DNA from: Fusarium oxysporum f. sp. lycopersici 4287
Lineage: Eukaryota; Ascomycota; Sordariomycetes; Hypocreales; Nectriaceae
Reading direction: 5' to 3'
DNA: 64,000 nucleotides
Assembly: GCF_000149955.1 (NCBI RefSeq)
Contig: NW_017264846.1
Span: 40,022-104,021 of the forward strand
The notes beneath the pieces were generated by a model. It saw nothing but the letters and a program-made list of their open reading frames with translations. It searched no databases and was not told the origin of the DNA. How positions within the stretch are numbered: the stretch's first letter is position 1; each line of letters starts with the position of its first letter. Shown piece by piece: positions 42,362 through 52,345 of this stretch. Made by a program: the position numbers and the translations under genes.

Positions 42362-44212
42362 ACGTACATGATAAGCGAGCGTCGCAGACAAGCGAGCGTC
42401 GCACTTTTCCCACCTACATCTTACTTATCATTTAATCAATTGATTCTCAACCATAAACTATGCCACAGTCTGATACTGAGGCAAATACTCTTCTTGCCCT
42501 TCAAGCCCTTCAAATAACCCAAAACTAAGCACCCGACGAGCTGCAAATATCTATCAGGTTAATGAGCATAGGCTACGTCGCCGCCAGCAAGGGATTCAAT
42601 CTCGACGCGATACCATGCCCAACTCACGAAAGCTATCGAATCTAGAAGAAGATACTCTTCTTGAGTTCATCGTCGACCTAGACTCACGAGGATATCCCCC
42701 GCGATTGAGTGGTGTTGAACAAATGGCCAATCGACTGCTTGATGCCCGCGACGCGCCACGCGTCGGCACGCGCTGGGCTATGAACTTCGTCAAGCGACAA
42801 CCATTGCTCAAGATACGTTTTCAGCGGAGATATGACTATAAGAGGGCCAAATGTGAAGATCCGACCGTTATTCGTGATTGGTTTAAGCTCGTACAGAACA
42901 CAATTGCGAAATATGGTATCCAATCAGATGATATCTGGAACTTTGACGAGACTGGCTTTATGATGGGTGTTATCTCAAGCGGCATGGTTGTTACATGTGC
43001 TGAAAGGCATGGACGACCTAAATCAGTACAGCCTGGAAACCGGGAATGGGTTACAGTAATCCAGGCGATTAATACGGCAGGCTGGGCGATCGAGCCGTTT
43101 ATCGTGGTTGCGGGCCAAAATCATCTTAGCAACTGGTATCAAGAATGCAACCTCCCGCGCGATTGGGCTATTATAACGACCCAAAATGGCTGGACGTATA
43201 ACGACACGGGCCTCAAGTGGCTAAAGCACTTTGAACGATGTACAACTAACCGATTAGTTGGTACCCATCGTCTTCTAATTCTCGACGGCCACGAAAGTCA
43301 CCACTCCGTTGACTTCGAGCTATATTGCCAGGAGAAGAAAATTATCACGCTCTGTATGCCGCCTCATTCGTCTCATCTACTGCAGCCACTTGATGTTGGG
43401 TGCTTTGGGCCGCTTAAAAAGGCCTATGGTCGAGAAATCGAGCAATTTATCAGAAAGTCTGTAACCTATATTTCCAAGACCGAGTTCTTTCTGGCCTTTC
43501 ACGCCGCATTCCAAGCCACTATGACAGAGAGTAACATCAAAGGCGGTTTTAGAGGAGCCGGGCTTGTTCCTCTTAACCCCGAAAGTGTGATATCAAAGCT
43601 TGATGTGCAGCTACGGACTTCAACACCTGTTGAGGAGGAGGCTAGCGCATCCACCTTGTGGGTTTCAAAGACACCAAAGACAGTCCGCGAGGTGGAATCT
43701 CAGTCTGAATTCCTCGAAAGACGAATTAGACGGCATAAGAGTAGCTCCCCAGAGTCAATTATAGGAGCATCAAAGTCTCTTGCAAAGGCAGCAACTAAAA
43801 TATATCATAAGGTTACCTTATTGACTGCTGAGAACCAAGAACTTCGACGGGAAATTGAGGCACTAAGCCGACGCCGCAGGGCAAAAAGAACCCGATTACA
43901 GAAAGGAGGGGTACTGACAGTAGGGGAAGGTCAGGAACTAATTGATCAGATGGATGTTGATACGCAGGTAGTGGCCGAATCGTCGAGAAGCGGTGGTCGG
44001 GGAAGTTCGGCGTGACCGAGGGAAAGGCGCTGTGGAAGATGCGGCAAGACTGGACATAACGCAAGGACCTGTCAGGTAGTGGTTGAGGCATCTGGGGAAG
44101 AGTATAATAAGTAGTTTTAATTCATTGAATAGTTTGTTATATTTTTATAATGGTTTCTATCTAGAATGTTAAGAAAAGTGCGACGCTCGCTTGTCTGGCC
44201 AACTTGCTTATC
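42362..44212 (+). mobile_element. Fot1-type transposon, right tip missing at CTTATC
   Basis: The left inverted repeat starts ACGTACATGATAAGCGAGCG and contains the subrepeat AAGCGAGCGTCGCA twice. TA precedes it (42360-42361). The right repeat (about 44172-44212) matches inverted, with one subrepeat changed (CCAACTTG), but stops exactly at CTTATC (44207-44212). The expected outer ATGTACGT plus TA is absent. That missing tip is found in reverse orientation beside Crypton copy 1 (21296-21311). Confidence 0.85.
42615..44015 (+). CDS. Fot1-type transposase lacking the intact psq domain
   Basis: A 466-residue frame: a CENP-B-type helix-turn-helix (about residues 5-75), then a DDE-family nuclease with IWNFDETGFMMG, RLLILDGHESHHS and SSHLLQPLDVGCF, and a basic coiled-coil tail. 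Upstream, ATG 42460 starts MPQSDTEANTLLALQALQ in one frame. The continuation NPKLSTRRAANIYQVNEHRLRRR, which forms the psq-type helix-turn-helix, is in the frame of the main ORF. One base indel near 42515 separates them. So the original start is probably 42460 and this copy has lost part of its N-terminal DNA-binding domain, while the catalytic part is intact. Activity is therefore doubtful. Confidence 0.8.
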   Translation: MPNSRKLSNLEEDTLLEFIVDLDSRGYPPRLSGVEQMANRLLDARDAPRVGTRWAMNFVKRQPLLKIRFQRRYDYKRAKCEDPTVIRDWFKLVQNTIAKYGIQSDDIWNFDETGFMMGVISSGMVVTCAERHGRPKSVQPGNREWVTVIQAINTAGWAIEPFIVVAGQNHLSNWYQECNLPRDWAIITTQNGWTYNDTGLKWLKHFERCTTNRLVGTHRLLILDGHESHHSVDFELYCQEKKIITLCMPPHSSHLLQPLDVGCFGPLKKAYGREIEQFIRKSVTYISKTEFFLAFHAAFQATMTESNIKGGFRGAGLVPLNPESVISKLDVQLRTSTPVEEEASASTLWVSKTPKTVREVESQSEFLERRIRRHKSSSPESIIGASKSLAKAATKIYHKVTLLTAENQELRREIEALSRRRRAKRTRLQKGGVLTVGEGQELIDQMDVDTQVVAESSRSGGRGSSA

Positions 44213-44334
44213 GATGGTGCCCGCAATTACGTCGTAATTCGCTCAGACCACGTGACGACTTATCCCCTGCAAAAAGCGGCCCGTGAAATCGTGTGCGCGG
44301 CGCCTGATAAGTGCATTTGATAAGTTCCCCGCAA
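44213..44334. repeat. CTTATC-bounded segment between Fot end and Crypton copy 2
   Basis: 122 bases lie between CTTATC at 44207-44212 and CTTATC at 44335-44340. It contains two further GATAAG and one further CTTATC. GTGCGCGGCGCC plus TGATAAGTGC echoes, in rearranged form, the subterminal sequence of the Cryptons. It may be a mini-Crypton, or a longer terminus of copy 2. Confidence 0.45.
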
Positions 44335-44391
44335 CTTATCAGGCCCCAGACAGGAAACAAACACCACGTAGAACGGCCTTGATCGACCGAG

Positions 44392-46410
44392 ATGGCCGCA
44401 GACGACTCGTACACGGCCGCAGACGAGCGTGCCCGTGCCGCCCGGAGGGCGGGCCTTCAGGCGAAGAAGGACGAACAGCCGGCGAACACGGCACGGAGTT
44501 ATGCTGCGAAGTAGCGGGAGTGGAAGGCGCGTTCCCCCGGCCGCCGCCCTCTCTTTTCCCCTTTGCCCTTGTCTCTTTTTTTTACGTAGAGTCCCATGGG
44601 CGGCTAACAGACGAGAACTTATAGGCCTGGTGCCGTACGCCTCGGGCTGCGGCAGACGGCTCACTTTATAGCTGGCCCGACGGCGAGCTCGTAACCCCAG
44701 ACAAGCTAGCAGCGTGGCTCAAAGAGGATATCCTCTTACGACGCGTTGCCCCGCCGCAAAAGAAACCACGGGCACGGGGTAAGGGCAAGGGCAAAGGAAA
44801 GGCTGTACAGTTACGGCGGCAGCTCGAACAGGAGCAGCTCGAGGCCGCGGCCCTGGCAGAGGCCGAAAGCCTAGCCGAAGCCCTAGAGGTCCCCCTGGCC
44901 GAGGCCGCCGAGCTGCTTGCAGACGACCGCGAGGGCTACGTGCCACCCACGGCCCTTGCGCCGGCTGCAGCAGACCTTGCCGAAGGATCTCTGCTTACGA
45001 GGGGCACTATCGACGCCTATATCGCGGCCGTTATCGAGCTCTGGCGGCTCCAGGTAGCCCACGGCAACGCAAACACGGAAAATCCCCGGGGCGCCGCCGT
45101 ACGAGGCTTCCTTGAGCAACGCGGCCGGCAGCGGGGGAAGCACGACCGCGCCTCCTTTAAAGACCGCGGGACTGACGGGATCCAGGCCGGCTATTCACCC
45201 GACGAATGGCTCCGGGTCCAGGATCTCCTTCTCAGCGGGGCCGCATACATGCCGCAAAACCTCCGTACGCGAGTTGACCTCCTATTCGGCCACTACTACC
45301 TCTTACGGGGGGAAAACCGCCGTAAGATGGAGCTTGCAGACCTGTCTCTACTCGACTATCCGTCTTCAGAAGGCCCGACCCCCTGTGGCTGCCTCGTTAC
45401 CCTTTTGCAAGACGGTAAGCTAAACAAGACGGCAAAGAAAGAGTTCATGGGTGCCCTCCGGCATAAGGACCCCTTGTTCTGTACGCAAGGGGCCTTAGCA
45501 CAGCTCTTCTTCTGGCGCTGGCACGTCGCCGGCGAGCCGTCCCCGTCTTTCCGGCGCCGCCAGGACTGGTATCGGATCAAGGTTCTTGTCGGACGGGACC
45601 GCGAGCAGGAGCTCTCGTACCCGACGCAGCTACAAGAGACCTGGCGTATCTTCGGTGCTGCTGGCCTTATGGCGTCAAAGAAGACGCACCTCCCGCGCAG
45701 GGTAGGCGCCCAGGACGCGGAGACTCACGGCACGTCACTCGCCCAGATCTCGCAGGCCGGCCGCTGGAACCAGAGCGTGCTCTGCCAGGCCTATCTTACG
45801 CATCTACCGCGCCAGTTCATGCGTATTGTCGCCGGCTTCTCGGCGTCACCCGGGGACTACTTCCTCGCGCGTGCGGCCCACGAGCCCCCGTACGTCTTAC
45901 AAAAGCAGCTCTGGCCGTGGATCGAGGAGTGGGAGCCTCGCTTTGAGGCTCGCGCGCGCCGGCAATGCTGGGCAGAAGGTGGCCTCGACGACGACGACCT
46001 AGCCGCCGACGGCTTCCTTAAGCTTATGCGGCGCCTGCGTATAGTACTGTTACAGGACCTGGCTGTATTGCAGCCTCGCTATCCGTCGCTACCCTTCTTC
46101 GCCTACGCCCCTTTTAACGGGCCCGAATGGGATGAGTTCGCCGTCGCCGTTCGCTCTGACGCGGTAGGGGCTACGGAACCGTTAAGCCTGCTCGTACAAC
46201 GCGCGTTGCCAGAGCTTAGCGGTGTGTTAGAGAGCACACGCGAAGCCGTCTTACAGAATAGCCAGCGGCTGGCCATCCGGCTAGAGGCCCGGCTAGAAGG
46301 AATTCAGGGCGGCCTCGATGCCCTCCTCCAAGGCAAGGTCCCTGTCACCTTTACCGGCCACTTTGGAGCCGGGCCAGCAGTGTCGCTGGCGCCGGCGCCG
46401 GCGCCGTCGA
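44392..46410 (+). pseudogene. Crypton recombinase copy 2, 5' part
   Basis: The N-terminal exon starts at ATG 44392 and meets TAG at 44512-44514 (codon 41), the same stop as copy 1. The main frame is open from about 44635 and identical in sequence to copy 1 through the recombinase core (Arg, HxxR, Trp, Tyr all present). It ends where the hAT begins at 46411 in the Ala/Pro linker (after APAPAPS). The open frame runs a few codons into the hAT and stops at 46454. The GCR1_C-like end is separated and lies at 49170-49342. Confidence 0.8.
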
Positions 46411-49161
46411 CAGTGATCGGAATGGTCTGGTATGAGTTGGTATTGGTATGGTAAATACCGCCAAGACTTGGTATGGTTTGAAGAAATCTCAATACCATGG
46501 TATTACCGGTATACCAAGTCATACCAGTAAGGCTAAAATGGGCTAAAAATAGGCTGAGTTGGTGGCGCTAGGCGGCTGGGTTATGGACCAAACTGGCTAG
46601 CGCCTCAAGGTCAAGAATTTTCTCGGCTTAAAATTACAATCCTACAACACGTAGTTGACCTATTTACGGTATTGAGGTATCACATATGGAATCTCCAGTT
46701 CCAACCTCGCCGTCCTCTCTGGCTACGAGCTCAACGCCATTATCCTTCAAGACTCCTACACGTTCGCCTGCTCCCACACTACCTGTCTCGACGCCATCAC
46801 CTGCTGCCCTTCAGTATCCCGAGCCTCCAGACGAATTTGTACAAGACAATATCACGTACTTGAATCGCGAAAAGACCACAAAGAAAGCAGCCCGTCTGGG
46901 CTCATCACATGTATGGAAGTATGGTCTTGCTACATCCGAGACAGATGTATTACTGCCACGAGTGTGCAGCCGGAAAGCACAAGCAAGAGCTATTTATTAT
47001 CAATGGCACGTCTGGAGTGAGAAACCATCTTGAACAGAAGCATCAGATCGACCCTCAGAGTGGTATCAAGAAACGTAGTCGGACACGGAAGTCTGTACTG
47101 GAGCAGCAGAGGAGCGCGGCTGCGACTAATACCTTCTTCTGGAAAGACAATTGAAAAGTTCAAAGAACTCCTGGTTCGTTGGATCGTGTATTGCCACATC
47201 GCTTTCTTCCAATTTGAAAACCAGTATTTCCGCGAGCTATTATTCTTTTTAAACCCGGCGCTTCTCAGTCATCTCCCAAAAGCAACGAAAACTATCCGAA
47301 GTTGGGTTATGGATGCCTTTAGGTCGAAAAAGCAACGGCTCAGGGAGGACCTCCGGCAGGCGAGGAGTAGAATCTCCATTTCCTTTGATCTTTGGACTTC
47401 TCCAAACCCTTACGCTGTTCTTGGGGTTATCGCTATGTGGATCGACACTGCCGGCAAGCGACAAACTACCGTTTTGGGTATACGACGCGTGTACGGCGAA
47501 CACACTGGCGAGAATATTGGGTCAGCGATTCTTGAATTGTTAAGAGAATATGATGTTGGCGGAGATCAGATCGGATACTTCATGCTGGATAACGCCTCGT
47601 CGAATGATACCGCTGTTGAGTTCATACTCAAGGAGCTCTGCCCATGGATGACGCCCAAGCAACGCCGCCATCGCCGGCTTCATTGCTTGGGCCATATTAT
47701 TAATCTCTGCTGCCAGGCATTCCTTATGGGCCGGGACTGCGAAAGGTATCTAGCAAAGCTCGAAAAACACTATCAACGCGGAGACTATGCGAAGGTGGAA
47801 GAGCTCTGGAAACGATTTGGGTGCTTGGGTCGGCTTCACAACCTCGTGCGATACATTAGGCTTACCCCGCAACGTCGTGAGGAGTTTACTGCAATAATTG
47901 TCGGCGGAGATCTCGCCGAATTCGATAGGCTCGAACTTATCCAGAACAACTCGACACACTGGAATTCGTGGTTTCATTCAATTACGCGGGCGTTGAATGT
48001 TCGTGAACGTTTGGAGATCTTTTCAGCTCGCCATGTACCTGGGAAAGGCTCTCATGGGATTGCGAACTTCAAACTTGATGGACAGCACTGGTTCGAGCTT
48101 GAAAAGAGTGAGCTTGCTCTGAAGGACTTCTACGCCGCAACTTTGCTCTCTGAGGGGAAAAAAACATCCCTCGCCGACTGGTTTTCAACTCTGGACTGCC
48201 TTCTTCGAGAAATAAATGAAACAAAAGATCACTACGATACAATCGATACCGAAGACGACAATAATTTCACATGGAAGTATCTTCAGGGTTGCGCAGATGC
48301 TGCGTGGTCAAAGTGCGAGGAGTATTACAGCAACCAGCAGCTGAACTGGCAGAATCGATTCCCTGAAGATACTGACCTTCCACCAGCGTACTATGCAGCT
48401 CAGATACTGGACCCATATCGAAAATGGGCATGGTTCAGGCAAGAATGGGTACTCCAAGCAGGAAAAGAAAAACAAGAGTGGTTTGATAACGCACAATCTG
48501 CGGTGAAGCAGCTCTGGGAGACAGAGTATAAGGGACGATACGCCGTTGAGATGCTGCCGCCACTAGTCAGAAAGGAGAGATATCCTGACCCCGCATTTGA
48601 CCGCCAGAGGGAACACAAACGCATTCGAATAGACGCTCCGGTCTCTGCAGCCGATTTGTATGAACAATACATTTCCACCGACCGGCTTCATGACGACGAG
48701 GCAGGTTGCGATGAGGCTATCGCATACTGGCTATCCCGTTATGACTCCCAAAGAGATCTTGCTCGCTTCGCTCTGGATCTGTTTGCGGTCTCACCCATGT
48801 CAGATGAGTGTGAACGCCTTTTCAGCAGTGCAAAGCTTACCATAGTTGATCGCCGTGGTAGGCTGAAGGCGGATATTATAGAGGCCTGTGAGTGTCTCCG
48901 GGCTTGGTATGGAAAGCCCCGGGTTGAGGAGAACAACGATAGTGAGGACAGTGAGAACGATGACGATTGGGTCACTAGCTAGTAGTATAATACACTTTCT
49001 CTCGCCCTTCTATAGTTTTTCGACGTCGTACTTAAAAGTCTTGGCATCCTTAATGGTATTATTGGTCTTACCGGTAATACCATACCGGTTATTATGTAAG
49101 CATCTGGTATGGTTTGGTTTGACCCCCCATACCAGACCATACCAGACCATTCCGATCACTG
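46411..49161 (+). mobile_element. hAT transposon inside Crypton copy 2
   Basis: The ends are CAGTGATCGGAATGGTCTGG and its inverted copy, and the 8-bp target duplication GCCGTCGA is perfect (46403-46410 and 49162-49169). Comparison with the uninterrupted Crypton copy 1 confirms the exact empty site. Subterminal regions carry many GGTATGG/CCATACC motifs. The terminal CAGTG and 8-bp duplication are typical of hAT. Confidence 0.92.
46686..48982 (+). pseudogene. hAT transposase with two N-terminal frame breaks
   Basis: Pieces in order. ATG 46686 (MESPVPTSPSS...) runs to SHVWKYG. A BED-type zinc finger (YYCHECAAGKH...VRNHLEQKH) is in the next frame at about 46930-47060. From about 47150 one continuous frame runs to 48982. 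That frame holds the RNase-H-like catalytic core (ISFDLWTSPNPYAVLG; FMLDNASSNDT), the CLGHIINL CxxH motif, NNSTHWNSW, and the C-terminal dimerisation region (LARFALDLFAVSPMSDECERLFSSAK). The frame shifts near 46940 and near 47150 (GACAATTGA). All catalytic and dimerisation motifs are intact, so this is either a young pseudogene or a gene with unrecognised introns. The perfect target duplication also argues for a recent insertion. Confidence 0.8.
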
Positions 49162-49169
49162 GCCGTCGA

Positions 49170-49680
49170 CAGCCCCTACCTTGAACTTCAATACGGCTCC
49201 GGCTCCGGCTCCAGAGCCTCCAGTACCAGGTATGCCCGTCGTTGCAGCCCTGGCCAAGGTCTTTACAGTGTGGGATGTCTGGAAGGAATGGGAGGAAGGG
49301 ATTGCAGGTCAGCCGGCCGTACGGGTGCTAGAAGAGACGTGAGGAAGCCGCTGGCGCCCGGGGAATGGGATCAGGGTGCAGTTCTGTCGCCGGAAGGTGA
49401 TCTGGGACGAGCTCTTGGCCCGCACGGCGTCCGGCAAGAGCGAGGAGGAGGCAGTTGCAGAGCTAGAGCTCTTACGCGCTGGCCGGAGCTTGAACCGGCT
49501 CGTCGACGAGCTCAAACAGCGCCGCCAGCGGGGCCAGGGCCAGTGCCGGATACGGGTACAGGTAGGGACCCCCGTGCCCGATGACCCAGGCCCGGGACCA
49601 AGGCCGACTCGGGGCCAGGGCCATCGGGGGCGCTGGGCTCGGCTAGGGAGGAGGCGGACCGCCCCTCGTCGACGGTAAGC
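49170..49680 (+). pseudogene. Crypton recombinase copy 2, 3' part (GCR1_C-like)
   Basis: Continuation of the interrupted gene: FTVWDVWKEWEEG, then TGA at 49340-49342, then in the same frame GSRWRPG...VIWDELLART and a helical tail. The TGA sits at the same codon as in copy 1 (22088-22090), inside the GCR1_C-type DNA-binding domain. Confidence 0.75.
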
Positions 49681-50103
49681 TGGCCGTCAGGTAGGATCTT
49701 TATATATTTATAGCGGTAACTAGTCCATGGCTATCTATCTATCTAGAAGGCGTATTTTTTTTACTAATTCTTTTTTTTCTTTCTTTCTTTCTTTTTTTTG
49801 AATATTAAGGAGCAGCAGGATCAGCGCATTGCTATATCGTAGTCCTTGCAGCGAAGCCTGGCCCCCCAGCCGCTGCACACGCAAATATCTCAGCGCCCGC
49901 TCGTCAATACAGCGTCGCTCTTGAACCAAACGGACCGCCAGAGCGTAGCAATCCTCCAGCCCTTGAATTGCATCGATTTGGCTCCTAACCGTCGAGATAT
50001 TCGCGTGCGCAGCGCCGGGCACTTATCAGATGGTAGTTGTGTAATCACATACGATTTCCCGAAATTACTCCGCAAAACGACCCCACGATAAGTTCTGCTT
50101 ATC

Positions 50104-50649
50104 GCCCTCAACCATTTGGAGATCTTCCACGAGCGAACAGAGCGCTTGGTGGGCCGCCAACATACAGCAACGATGACGAATACAACGCCATGGAACTAAT
50201 TGTTCGCAGCAAGACAACGCATAACTAACTTATCGGGAAAATTTTAGAGAGATGTGCAGGAAAGCCCATGGGCTTCAAAAAGAGGTGGCCACTTAAGCGC
50301 TATTGCTCAATGTGAGAGATAACATTAGCACCAATCAGACTTACCACCGTGGGGTAATTGTCACAGTTGTTGGTGATTGCATGTCGCGGCCGCATTGGTG
50401 GGCTAGTTGCCTCTTCTCTCATGCGGGAGGCCAACCATTGCACATTATCTGGCGGCCTTTGATGCCCAACATTTCCGGCCCACCATCTGTTTGCTTTTGA
50501 GAGATCTCACAATCTTGGTTCAGAGTATCTATGTCGTTACAGCACAAACAAAAGCGATGACTACTGACGAAATTCCCCTGCTTGAGGCCCTCTTTCACCA
50601 CCTCGTACTCCCACCTAAACTGCCACGGAGTTTCGACGGTGATAATATC
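50104..50649. other. Intergenic, no gene seen
   Basis: Right flank of Crypton copy 2. No motif-bearing ORF was recognised. Confidence 0.45.
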
Positions 50650-51480
50650 GCCCCTACTGTACCAATTACCACTGGTAATGAGCCCAATACCAGCTTTTGC
50701 GGCCCGTGCACCTTCCCCTTTCGGATCTTTAGGAGTTTGGGTCAATACAAGAATATTTGGTCCGTGCGCCCTCTCCAACTTCCCAGGCGGTCAATAGGCG
50801 GACGGGTACCCGTCCTTCTAAAATGGGACGGGGTCCCGTCCTAATTGCCATATTCGGTCTAGCTCTCTCCGCTATCGGATTGCCTCTGCCGTATTATTTC
50901 AAGTGGTTTTGCTTGAGGTCCCATTAACCAGCTATTTCAACAAACCACTAGCTTGAGGTGAAATAACCACGACATATCTGAGTTCCAAATTTACTCCAAA
51001 TTCTACTAGAGCTAGAGCTGTATCACAATACAGCTTTCTTCCTCTTCCGCGGCAGAGTACAAGGCTTCTTGTTCATCGATATCCAGCGCTGCAGTCAATT
51101 CAAGTTCAAGTAACTCTTAGGCCAAATACAGCAATATGATTGGAGAACTTGATCAAGTTCAATTCAAATATTTCAAGTTATCCAATTAAAAAGCCATATT
51201 CTTGCATTAGCGTAACTTGAACTTGAATTGACCGCAGCGCTGTCGACGATATCCTGCTAGGCTATTTCCCAAAGCTCACCGATGCCTCTTCTGCTTGTGA
51301 ACAGTCGCCCGTTCTCGGTCTCTCGAGCTACTTATGCTTCGATGCAATCAGGCTCTGCTTTATCCCAGTTTGAATAAGCCACATTCTATTATTTAGTCTA
51401 TTCTCTTAGGCTCATTGAGGTTGCGCAGCACCTCCCCATCTGCTTATAATCAAGACACCAGCTGTAGATTGCTTTTAGAT
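50650..51480. repeat. Long direct repeat, left arm
   Basis: Matches 54385-54985 in the same orientation. It starts CTACTGTACCAATTACCACT with the near-palindrome at 50665-50679. It also carries the perfect 16-bp palindrome GGACGGGTACCCGTCC at 50800-50815, a CCGCTATCGGATT block, and a region (about 51000-51480) that on the minus strand corresponds to the small ORF at 54680-54979. This arm is interrupted by the hAT MITE at 51084-51246 and its minus ORF is decayed. Confidence 0.7.
51084..51246. mobile_element. Small hAT-like MITE
   Basis: Inverted ends CAGCGCTGCAGTCAATTC and, at the other end, CAGCGCTGCGGTCAATTC continue into AAGTTCAAGT, with one mismatch in 28. CGATATCC occurs on both sides (51077-51084 and 51247-51254) as an 8-bp duplication, and the related arm at 54740-54760 shows the empty site GATATCTCGCTGAG. 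The tip CAGCGCTG is shared with the hAT at 5616-8878. Confidence 0.8.
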
Positions 51481-51708
51481 ATACTAAAGGCAGGCCCATT
51501 GCTTTTCTATACTGGCGGTTACCTAGTGAGGTTCCCGGTGGCTGGGCCTTATACTAATCCTCTCTTGACGTGACGTATCTCTGGCGGATTGCTCGTGGAT
51601 AACCGTACCTCAGCCGCGTTGTTGAATCTGGAACTGGACCTTGCAAGTGTAAGGGTAATGATGCTGAGGGTCCGATAGCGGAAAAAATCATACCACATAT
51701 GGAAACTG

Positions 51709-51724
51709 GGACGGGTACCCGTCC
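51709..51724. repeat. 16-bp perfect palindrome GGACGGGTACCCGTCC
   Basis: Also at 50800-50815, 54154-54169 and 54474-54489, and with one change at 29891-29906. In each case it is followed or preceded by GCCTATTG(A/C) or its complement. Could be a recombinase or transcription-factor site. Confidence 0.7.
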
Positions 51725-51850
51725 GCCTATTGATCGCCGTCCTTTCACATATGACATCTCGAAACCTTCTCTTTACACCCTTCATTTCAAATACCACGAG
51801 ATTCCTCAAAATAGTAAGATCCCAAAGAATTATCTTAGAGTTACTATGCA

Positions 51851-52158
51851 ATGGCCGACTGTAATCTATTTGATAATCTCTATCTCTTTTATGATACCAG
51901 CGCCCGCCTCTTGATCTGCACCAGGGAGAGCTGCAAATTCGCCCTATCCAACGACCCTTCCCGTGTAACGACACATCTCCGCGACAAACACAATATCCCC
52001 ACCAAGGAAAGAAGACGACTAAGCCGGCTTTTGAAATCCTTGCACCCTAGGCCCTCGACCCTGATGATGCATCACCTCAAGCCGACGGGTCGATTGAGCA
52101 CGACAAGGTGCGAGTCTAGGAAGGCTTCGCCTGCATAAACTGTCAAGATATCGCAGCA
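51851..52158 (+). pseudogene. N-terminal fragment of an OrsD/DUF3505-like C2H2 protein
   Basis: ATG 51851 reads MADCNLFDNLYLFYDTSARL, then LICTRESCKFALSNDPSRVTTHLRDKH, very close to the first zinc finger at 35296. A frameshift near 52050 follows. In the next frame come ALDPDDAS...EHDKVRV, TAG, and EGFACINCQD, the start of the second finger, which stops at about 52158. The recombinase-like part is absent. Confidence 0.7.
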
Positions 52159-52345
52159 ATAAGGAGTTAAAGCTTATAAATAAATATATAGGACGTATTT
52201 TAAGACCATATGACATGCTTATGATATATATGGGGTATTTTTATTAGATGTGAAGCTTCTGGTTTGAGGCAGTAATTATTAATTAGTGATAAGAGTGAGA
52301 TGCGTATGACGCAAAAGCGTCCATGAGTCTGAGTCATGGATAGTC
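52159..52345. other. Spacer between the C2H2 fragment and the nuclease gene
   Basis: AT-rich, no ORF. It contains the 3' side of the minus-strand nuclease gene. Confidence 0.4.

Larger units (their letters stand above)
44335..50103 (+). mobile_element. Crypton copy 2, split by a hAT insertion
   Basis: Bounded by direct CTTATC at 44335-44340 and 50098-50103. It is essentially identical to copy 1 in reverse orientation, with only a few substitutions noticed and a different simple-sequence tract (49757-49801). The 2751-bp hAT at 46411-49161 interrupts it. The right flank GCCCTCAACC is unrelated to the Fot repeat. Confidence 0.85.
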
